This document shows, one piece after another, positions 7,065 through 11,819 of a DNA stretch of 11,819 nt (the stretch's first letter is position 1; each line of letters opens with the position of its first letter). The notes beneath the pieces were generated by a model that was given only the letters and a program-made list of their open reading frames with translations, was not told where the DNA came from and made no database searches. The stretch lies in assembly GCA_036258315.1 (NCBI GenBank), contig DATADX010000010.1:1-11819 (forward strand). Reading direction: 5' to 3'. Origin of the DNA: DASSYK01 sp036258315. GTDB taxonomy: Bacteria > Actinomycetota > Thermoleophilia > Solirubrobacterales > 70-9. A program made the position numbers and the translations under genes.

Positions 7065-7505
7065 ATGCAGTCAAACGCAGCCAGAGCCGGTCTGCTCGTG
7101 GCGCTCGCCGCGGTGGCCGTGGCCCTGTTCATCGTGCTCAGCAACGACGACGACTCCGCGTCCGACTCGACCGGGACGACGACAGCGACCGCCACGGCCG
7201 GTGTCGAGACACCGTCCTCAGAACCGTCCGCTCAATCGCTTCGGATCGAGTTGCGGGACGGGGCGCCGGTCGGGGGAGTAGCCGAGCTCGAGGTGACGAA
7301 GGGCGAGACCGTCAAGCTCGCGGTCACCTCGGACGAGGACGCCGAGTTCCACATCCACGGCTATGAGATCGAGCGCCAGCTGGCGCCCGGTGAGGTGACG
7401 CGAGTGACTCTCCAAGCCGACATCGACGGCAAGTTCGAGGTCGAGGCGCATTCGCACACCCAGGGCGACATTCCGCTCGCCGAGCTCACCGTCCAGCCCG
7501 GCTAG
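7065..7505 (+). CDS. Membrane-anchored cupredoxin-like protein with two HxH motifs and no cysteine
   Basis: This 146-residue protein has an uncleaved-looking N-terminal helix (about 8-25) and an Asp/Ser/Thr-rich linker (27-55), followed by a beta-rich domain (58-144) with cupredoxin/EfeO-N-like order. KGETVKLAVTSDEDAEFHIHGYE is the strand-loop region, and an EVEAHSH segment replaces the C-terminal metal loop. Four His are present, His96 and His98 (FHIHGY) and His129 and His131 (AHSH). There is no Cys at all, so a classical type 1 copper site is not possible. A Cu(I), Cu(II) or Fe site built from His is plausible. The ATG has GGAGG six bases upstream, the best ribosome site in this cassette. 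The stop is six bases before the large membrane gene, so the two are co-translated. Exact ligand and partner are unknown. Confidence 0.8.
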   Translation: MQSNAARAGLLVALAAVAVALFIVLSNDDDSASDSTGTTTATATAGVETPSSEPSAQSLRIELRDGAPVGGVAELEVTKGETVKLAVTSDEDAEFHIHGYEIERQLAPGEVTRVTLQADIDGKFEVEAHSHTQGDIPLAELTVQPG

Positions 7506-7511
7506 GCGCCG

Positions 7512-8972
7512 ATGGACCGAGGGCTGATGCACACGATCGCGACCGGCGCCGCGGTGGCGGCGCCGGTCGCGGCGCTGCTCCTCCCTGAGACGGCGAGCGC
7601 GCACGCCCTGGTCGGTCGCCAGGACCTGCCGATTCCCGCCTGGCTGTTCGCGTGGGGGGCGTCGCTGGTCCTGATCGTCTCATTCGCGCTGCTCTCGGTC
7701 GCGTGGCGGACTCCGCGCCTCCAGGAGGAAGGCTGGCGCCCGTACTCCGGTCCGCTCGCGGCGCCGCTCGCGGGCCGGATCGCGAGCGTCCTGGCTGGGG
7801 CGCTGGGGGTGGTACTGCTCGGCGTCGTCGTCTACTCCGGGCTCGAGGGGACCGAGGCGCCCGACCGGAACTTCTCGCTCGTGTTCGTCTTCGTCACCTT
7901 CTGGCTGGGCTTGGTGCTCCTCAGCGTTCTGTTCGGGGACGTCTTCAAGGCGTTCAACCCGTGGCGGGCGATCGCTCGGGTGTTCGCGGGCGCGTTCCGC
8001 CTGGTCGCGGGCCAGTCCCCGCCCGCCCCGATTGCCTACCCCGAGCGCCTCGGCTACCTGCCCGCCGTGATCGGGGTGATCGCGTTCGTCTGGCTCGAGC
8101 TCGTCTACAGCGTCGCGGGGGCATCGATCTCGCTGCGTCCGGAGACGGTTGCGGTCGCCGCCCTCGTGTACACGGCGATCACGTTCGTCGGGATGGCGTT
8201 GTTCGGGATCGACCGCTGGATCGAGCGCGGCGAGGCCTTCTCGGTCTACTTCCGGATGTTCTCGACGCTCTCGCCGCTCGAGGTCCGCGACGGCCGCCTC
8301 GGCCACCGCAGGCCCCTCTCGGCCACGGTCGGTTGGGGCGAGGTGCCGTACGGGCTCGCGATGGTGCTGGTCTCGATCGGCGCGACCAGCTTCGACGGCG
8401 CTCAGGAGGGCGCGCTGCAGAGCCCGATGGAGACGAGCTTCGACTGGCTCCGCGACCTCGGCCTCGGAGTGACCTCTGCCTTCCGGCTCAACAGCAGCGT
8501 TTGGCTGGCGATCGTGATCGCGGGCGTGTTCCTCCTCTACACGCTTGGCATTCGAGGGATGCACACAGTGTCGGGCTCACCTCCGGTGCGCCGGCTCGCC
8601 AGGGCGTTCGCGGGCACCCTGATCCCGATCGCGCTCGCCTACATCGTCGCCCACTACTTCACCCTGTTCCTCTACCAGGAGCAGGCCCAGTTCACCTACC
8701 TGCTCTCGGATCCCCTCGGCGACGGCTCCGACCTGTTCGGCACGCTCGGCGGTGGCATCGACTACGGGCTGATCAGCGCTAATGGAGTCTGGTACGTCCA
8801 GGTCGGGGCCCTGATCGTCGGCCATGTGATCGCCCTGACGCTCGCCCACGACCGCGCCCTGGCGATCTACGATCGCGTCCAGCTCGCCTCGCGCTCCCAG
8901 TACTGGATGCTCGCGGTGATGGTCGGCTTCACCTGCCTCGGGCTGTTTCTGCTCTCGCAGGCCAACGCCTAG
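7512..8972 (+). CDS. Large polytopic membrane protein related to those annotated 'fenitrothion hydrolase'
   Basis: This 486-residue protein has an N-terminal signal-like helix ending in ETASA|HALVGRQ, then roughly ten membrane segments. It resembles actinobacterial membrane proteins often labelled fenitrothion hydrolase, from FedB-type proteins. That label is weak evidence for the true role, because no metallohydrolase motif is visible. Signal cleavage after ASA would expose a His as the new first residue, as in CopC-type copper proteins. Other polar residues in or near the membrane include NPWR near 153, HYF...YQEQ near 380, and GHV...AHDRA near 440. The gene is six bases after the cupredoxin-like gene. 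It ends in an interlocked CTAG with the convergent lipoprotein gene. The ATG at 7512 was taken as the start; an ATG at 7527 would also leave a signal helix. A metal- or redox-related transport role is inferred from context only. Confidence 0.75.
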   Translation: MDRGLMHTIATGAAVAAPVAALLLPETASAHALVGRQDLPIPAWLFAWGASLVLIVSFALLSVAWRTPRLQEEGWRPYSGPLAAPLAGRIASVLAGALGVVLLGVVVYSGLEGTEAPDRNFSLVFVFVTFWLGLVLLSVLFGDVFKAFNPWRAIARVFAGAFRLVAGQSPPAPIAYPERLGYLPAVIGVIAFVWLELVYSVAGASISLRPETVAVAALVYTAITFVGMALFGIDRWIERGEAFSVYFRMFSTLSPLEVRDGRLGHRRPLSATVGWGEVPYGLAMVLVSIGATSFDGAQEGALQSPMETSFDWLRDLGLGVTSAFRLNSSVWLAIVIAGVFLLYTLGIRGMHTVSGSPPVRRLARAFAGTLIPIALAYIVAHYFTLFLYQEQAQFTYLLSDPLGDGSDLFGTLGGGIDYGLISANGVWYVQVGALIVGHVIALTLAHDRALAIYDRVQLASRSQYWMLAVMVGFTCLGLFLLSQANA

Positions 8973-9382
8973 TCGGCCTCGAGGCGCTGGATCGCGATCC
9001 CGAGCTGCTGCGCCTCGATCCCGCCGCCCTCGAGCACGACGACGACGTTCGCGGCCTGGTAGCAGAGCAGGTCGGCGGAGCCCCTGCACGACTCCAGCTG
9101 GGATTCGGCGCGGGCGGGGTCGTCGTAGACCGAGATCGAGCCGCCGCTGTGCCCGGCGCGCTGTCCCGGCAGCTGCGCCACCGGTTCGAGCTCGACAGCG
9201 TAGACCCGCTTGCCCTCGTCGTCGGAGAACAGCTCCTCCCCGAGCTGCAGCGCGACCCCCTGGTCGTTCACGCCGTCGACGAACTCCTCGACCGTGAACG
9301 TCTTCTCCTCCCCGCAGGAGGCGAGGAGGAGCGCGGCGGCCGCCCCGGTCACGGCCAGATGTCGCGTCGGTCGAAGCCGCAT
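8969..9382 (-). CDS. Small exported lipoprotein, unknown function
   Basis: This 137-residue protein has a signal peptide with a clear lipobox LLASC (Cys23). The mature part, about 114 residues, starts EEKTFTVEEFVDGVN and ends with a hydrophobic VVVVLEGGG strand followed by a short helix. Cys99 and Cys107 could form a disulfide. It resembles small alpha/beta lipoproteins of actinobacteria with no assigned role. The start at 9382 overlaps a perfect-armed palindrome at 9382-9395. There is no good ribosome site, so the gene may be leaderless or start elsewhere. The stop shares CTAG with the plus-strand membrane gene. The M23 gene and its riboswitch diverge from it. Confidence 0.8.
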   Translation of the reverse strand: MRLRPTRHLAVTGAAAALLLASCGEEKTFTVEEFVDGVNDQGVALQLGEELFSDDEGKRVYAVELEPVAQLPGQRAGHSGGSISVYDDPARAESQLESCRGSADLLCYQAANVVVVLEGGGIEAQQLGIAIQRLEAD

Positions 9383-9395
9383 TAGCGAACGCTAA
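9382..9395. promoter_or_regulatory. Palindrome TTAGCGAACGCTAA, candidate operator
   Basis: TTAGCG and CGCTAA are perfect arms around AA. It sits between the lipoprotein start (overlapping its ATG) and the promoter of the riboswitch transcript, at about the -35 position for the TATACT below. It differs from the TTAGG/CCTAA iron box by one base per arm. It could bind a DtxR-family or unrelated dimeric regulator. No regulator is identified. Confidence 0.45.
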
Positions 9396-9413
9396 CCCTT
9401 CGGCGTCGCTCGC

Positions 9414-9419
9414 TATACT
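9414..9419 (+). promoter_or_regulatory. -10 element for the riboswitch/M23 transcript
   Basis: TATACT is a good -10 hexamer, and the c-di-AMP aptamer begins within about 10 bases downstream, which fits a start site near 9425. No strong TTGACA-like -35 is seen. The overlapping TATAGC on the minus strand (9412-9417) could serve the divergent lipoprotein gene. Confidence 0.5.
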
Positions 9420-9423
9420 GCCG

Positions 9424-9575
9424 CGCCAAATCCAAGGCCGAGTCTCCGCCCGACCGCCGGGCGGGGAGCGGGGGAACCACTCGGGCCGGATGGTCGGCCC
9501 AGGGGCGAATCGGGACACCTGTCCCCTAGCGCTGCTTCTTCGGCGCGAGCCCGTCAGCTAACTCCGCAGGCCAGA
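9424..9575 (+). ncRNA. ydaO-yuaA (c-di-AMP) riboswitch
   Basis: The leader of the M23 peptidase gene carries the conserved blocks of the ydaO/c-di-AMP aptamer in order. GGGGGAACCAC lies at 9470-9480, GGGGCGAATCGGG at 9502-9514, and the 3' signature CCGTCAGCTAACTCCGCAGG at 9551-9570. Stems fit between them: CCGCCC with GGGCGG before the first block, GGGCCG (9483-9488) with CGGCCC (9495-9500), and GGGAC with GTCCC near 9512-9525. It ends just before the AAGGAGGG ribosome site. In actinobacteria this riboswitch controls cell-wall hydrolases, usually lowering expression when c-di-AMP is high. The exact ends are approximate. Confidence 0.92.
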
Positions 9576-9592
9576 GAAGGAGGGACAGGCAG

Positions 9593-10453
9593 GTGATTTC
9601 GAGTTTGTTCAACAGCCGCTCCCGGGTGCGGCTCGAGTTGGTCTTCGCCACGGCAGTGATCTCGGCGCTCGGCGTGGCCGACGTGGCCCAGGCGCAGGGG
9701 GGCGGGGCCGCCGCCCCGGGCACGCCCCAGGTGACGAGCGTGCAGTGCGTGACGCGCTGCATCGATGCGGCCACGGGGACCGTGAAGTCGAAGGTGAGGC
9801 TGCTGGGGACCGACCTCGCCAACGTCACAGTGGTCTCGCTTCCGCGCTCAGACGGCAAGCGCGCCAAGGACCCGAACCCGGTCGTGAAGCCGAGCGGCGC
9901 CGTGATCGCCCGCGTCGCGCGAGGTGCAGTGACGGGACCGGTCCGGATCGGAGACACGTTCGGCCTCACCCACGACTCGACGATCAGCCTCGGCGTCGGC
10001 ACGGCCGAGCAGCTTCGAGCGATCCAGCAGAGCTTCCGGTTCCCGGTCCGAGGACCGCACAACTACGGCAGTGCCGGTGCACGGTTCGGCGCCGCCCGCA
10101 GCGGCCACAGCCACCAGGGGCAGGACGTGATGGCCGCGTGCGGGACGAAGCTGGTCGCGATCCACAGCGGGCTCGTCAAGTCGGCCGGATACCAGGCATC
10201 CGCCGGCAACTACGTCGTAATCGACGCCACCGGCATCAAGCAGGACCACGTCTACATGCACCTGAAGGGCCCCCCACGGGTAGCCAGCGGCCAGCAGGTG
10301 ACGACAGGACAGAAGCTCGGCAAGGTCGGCGCGACGGGCAACGCCCAGGGCTGCCACCTGCACTTCGAGATCTGGACCGGCAAGGGCTGGTACTCCGGCG
10401 GCGCCCCGATCGACCCGCTGCCCTCACTGCAGTACTGGGACAGTTATTCGTAA
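9593..10453 (+). CDS. Exported M23-family (LytM-type) peptidoglycan endopeptidase
   Basis: This 286-residue protein has a signal peptide cleaved near AQA|QG (34-35). An N-terminal beta domain (about 42-135, with VQCVTRC and a GTDL strand) resembles an IPT/TIG-like module and may form a Cys52-Cys56 disulfide. The C-terminal M23 domain has the metal and catalytic signature HQGQD (His174, Asp178), YMHLKG (His223), and HLHFE (His255, His257). The residues needed for zinc hydrolysis all seem present, so it should cut peptide bridges in the wall. The GTG start has AAGGAGGG eight bases upstream. Regulation by the c-di-AMP riboswitch directly upstream is strongly supported. It is a single-gene unit, convergent with the small Lys/Glu-rich gene. 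Confidence 0.95.
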   Translation: MISSLFNSRSRVRLELVFATAVISALGVADVAQAQGGGAAAPGTPQVTSVQCVTRCIDAATGTVKSKVRLLGTDLANVTVVSLPRSDGKRAKDPNPVVKPSGAVIARVARGAVTGPVRIGDTFGLTHDSTISLGVGTAEQLRAIQQSFRFPVRGPHNYGSAGARFGAARSGHSHQGQDVMAACGTKLVAIHSGLVKSAGYQASAGNYVVIDATGIKQDHVYMHLKGPPRVASGQQVTTGQKLGKVGATGNAQGCHLHFEIWTGKGWYSGGAPIDPLPSLQYWDSYS

Positions 10454-10592
10454 CCAGGCGGATGGGCATAGGCGGCCTCGCCGGCGGTGAGGTCGCCCGG
10501 GCCGCGACAGTGACGACTGCGGCTGCGACGACGGACGCCCGCCCGGTCGTGCTCCCACAAGCTCCCGCACGGGCGCGCAGTCCATGGAGCGT

Positions 10593-10616
10593 CCCGGGTG
10601 CCCCTTGTTACCCGGG
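10593..10616. terminator. Likely hairpin terminator between convergent genes
   Basis: CCCGGGT (10593-10599) pairs perfectly with ACCCGGG (10610-10616) around a 10-base loop. It lies between the stops of the M23 gene and the 67-residue gene, where a two-way terminator is expected. No U-run is present, which is common in high-GC genomes. The rest of 10454-10637 is GC-rich and shows no gene. Confidence 0.5.
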
Positions 10617-10637
10617 CCTCCACCTATGTGAGCGCCG

Positions 10638-10841
10638 CTACTCCTCCGGGGCGTCCAGCGCCTTCCAATCCGATTCGCTGACGAACTTGGTCAGCTTCGT
10701 GCCCTCGTTCTCGGCGCGGAGCGCATAGCGGATGCTCATCTTGCCGCTCTTGGTCTCGCGCTCGTACTTCACCTTCTTGACGTTGGGCTCGGGAATCTGG
10801 ACCTTCTCGCGCTTCTTCACGTCGTAGAACTCGATCGCCAT
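10638..10841 (-). CDS. Small Lys/Glu-rich protein (67 aa), unknown function
   Basis: This 67-residue soluble protein starts MAIEFYDVKKREKVQIP and ends TKFVSESDWKALDAPEE. It is rich in Lys and Glu, with a predicted run of short beta strands (EFYDV, KVQIP, KKVKYE, SIRYALRAE, TKLTKFV) and a short C-terminal helix. The ATG has a GAGAGGA site nine bases upstream. There is no signal peptide or membrane segment. The strand order and KKVKYERETKSGKM segment recall small SH3-barrel, nucleic-acid-binding proteins such as archaeal Sso7d/Cren7, but this is only an impression. It stands alone: nothing else is co-directional within 140 bases. The strong ribosome site and clear protein-like composition make it a likely real gene. 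Confidence 0.8.
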   Translation of the reverse strand: MAIEFYDVKKREKVQIPEPNVKKVKYERETKSGKMSIRYALRAENEGTKLTKFVSESDWKALDAPEE

Positions 10842-10985
10842 TCGTTTGTCTCCTCTCTCAGACAGTGCCTCGGGTCGACCAGCTTGGCAGGCACATGTGA
10901 CTGTGGTCGCGTCCCAACATCATCCCCGCGCGGTCGGACCGCAACCACGGCACGGTCGGTGGCGCTTGTTTCGGACGCGAACCGT
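10842..10985. other. Intergenic region between binding-protein gene and 67-aa gene
   Basis: It holds the ribosome site of the 67-residue gene (10851-10858) and presumably its promoter. A short GGTC-G-GACC inverted repeat is visible near 10940. No open frame or RNA gene is convincing here. Confidence 0.4.
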
Positions 10986-11819
10986 TTACTCGGGGCCGGC
11001 GAGGCCGTCGGAGATCAGGACCGCGTCGTGGCGCAGCATCTCGGCATAGCTGCCGGTCGGCCCGGGTGACTCGACGAACAGGTCCGTCGTGATCGAGACG
11101 CCGGTGTCGTCCGCGATCAGCTCGAGCACCTCGGGGTCGTCCTCCGCTTCGGCGAAAACGGTCGGCACGCCGGCCGATTCGATCGCGCGCTCGACCTCGT
11201 CGATCCGTCCCGCGCTCGCTTCCGCCTCGGCGCCCGAGGCGGGGAACGGCGTCGCGATCACCTCGAAGCCGTAACGGTCGGCGAAGTAGCCGAGCGCGTC
11301 GTGCGAGGTGACCAGCTCGCGGTTGTCGGCCGGTACGCGGGCCAACTTCGCATCCATCTCGGCGTCGAGCGCAGTCAGCTCCTCCGCGTAGGCCGCGGCG
11401 CGCGCGCGGTAAGCGTCGGCGTGGTCGGGATCGGCCTCGGCGAGCGCGTCGCCGAGGACGGGAATCGCGCCGGCTACGCGGGCGGGGTCCATCCAAACAT
11501 GCGGATCGACGTTCCCCTCGTCGTCCTCAAGCAGTCCCTGGACCTCGTCGGTGAGCACGAACTTCGGCACGTCTATCTCGTCAACCGGGATTCCCTGCTC
11601 GAGGTTGGCCCCGTCCATTGCGAGCAGCGGCGAGTCCTCGATCGAGCCGCGGTCCTCGGCGCTGAGCTGGAAGTCGTGCGGACTGGTTCCGTTGGGGATC
11701 ACCTGCTCGATCGTGGCGTCCCCGCCGGCGACACGCTCGGTGATGTCGGCGAGGATCCCCGTCGTCGCGCTCACGGTCGGCTTGCCCGGGTCCGTTCCGG
11801 AGTCGGAGTCCGAGCCGCA
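10986..11819 (-). CDS. Zinc/manganese ABC transporter substrate-binding lipoprotein (ZnuA-like; 5' end outside window)
   Basis: The minus-strand frame stays open to the window edge, so the GTG at 11774 is not the true start. The first visible codons read CGSDSDSG, typical of residues just after a lipobox, so the window probably cuts right at the lipid-modified cysteine and only the signal peptide is missing. The remainder is a cluster A-I (TroA/ZnuA) metal-binding protein. Metal-ligand regions are TSPHDF (first His), DPHVWMDP (second His), and TSHDALGYFADRYGF (third His), with an acidic fourth ligand expected in the DDTGV region. The usual long helix (DAYRARAAAYAEELTALD) separates the lobes. 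There is no His-rich loop, so zinc cannot be separated from manganese. The third His favours zinc. Permease and ATPase genes are not in the window. Confidence 0.9.
   Translation of the reverse strand, partial: CGSDSDSGTDPGKPTVSATTGILADITERVAGGDATIEQVIPNGTSPHDFQLSAEDRGSIEDSPLLAMDGANLEQGIPVDEIDVPKFVLTDEVQGLLEDDEGNVDPHVWMDPARVAGAIPVLGDALAEADPDHADAYRARAAAYAEELTALDAEMDAKLARVPADNRELVTSHDALGYFADRYGFEVIATPFPASGAEAEASAGRIDEVERAIESAGVPTVFAEAEDDPEVLELIADDTGVSITTDLFVESPGPTGSYAEMLRHDAVLISDGLAGPE

Noticed and set aside
7680..8564. Minus-strand 294-codon frame opposite the large membrane gene
   Set aside because: Its Glu/Arg/Asp-rich repetitive composition is antisense to membrane helices, with no start context or domain.
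10454..10637. Possible small RNA or tRNA in the gap after the M23 gene
   Set aside because: Apart from the CCCGGGT hairpin no tRNA arms or known RNA motif are visible. It is best read as a convergent terminator region.
9745..10728. Plus-strand 327-codon frame overlapping the M23 gene
   Set aside because: It is Arg/Pro-rich shadow coding. The M23 frame carries all catalytic motifs and the signal peptide.

Overview
This 11.8 kb window is very GC-rich and tightly packed. The organism looks like a high-GC Gram-positive, probably an actinobacterium and possibly Thermoleophilia-like. The signs are frequent GTG starts, GGAGG-type ribosome sites, lipoproteins with Ala/Gly-rich signal peptides, a DtxR/IdeR-like iron box, and a ydaO-type (c-di-AMP) riboswitch in front of a wall peptidase. 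The lineage call is an inference from style. No rRNA, tRNA, CRISPR array, insertion sequence or phage gene was seen.

Layout. (1) 3-965: 3' part of ispH (isoprenoid synthesis), cut by the window start. (2) 962-4550, minus strand: an iron-uptake operon with an EfeO/imelysin-like lipoprotein followed by a large FTR1 permease carrying an extended periplasmic domain. Two TTAGG-N4-CCTAA palindromes lie in its promoter, so repression by iron through a DtxR/IdeR regulator is likely. (3) 4633-5448, minus strand: a thioredoxin-fold protein whose CxxC is lost. (4) 5542-6159, plus strand, divergent: a CADD-like heme-oxygenase-fold diiron oxidase that keeps the metal ligands and the Tyr and Lys positions linked to self-sacrificing p-aminobenzoate formation. 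(5) 6200-8972, plus strand: a four-gene membrane/exported cassette of a small single-TM protein, a 4-TM His-loop protein, a cupredoxin-like protein with four His and no Cys, and a large polytopic protein related to those annotated as fenitrothion hydrolase. It may handle metals, but its function is unknown. (6) 8969-9382, minus strand: a small lipoprotein, divergent from (7) a c-di-AMP riboswitch plus an exported M23 peptidase at 9593-10453. (8) 10638-10841, minus strand: a 67-residue Lys/Glu-rich protein. (9) 10986-11819, minus strand: a zinc/manganese ABC-transporter binding lipoprotein cut by the window end at what looks like its lipobox cysteine.

How it fits together. Metal handling recurs: Fe uptake, a diiron enzyme, a His-rich cupredoxin-like cassette, and a Zn/Mn binding protein. 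The genes sit in several separate transcription units, so a single system is not shown. The strongest candidates for new biology are the CADD-like enzyme outside Chlamydia and the undescribed four-gene membrane cassette. No stretch longer than about 300 bases lacks a gene or riboswitch.
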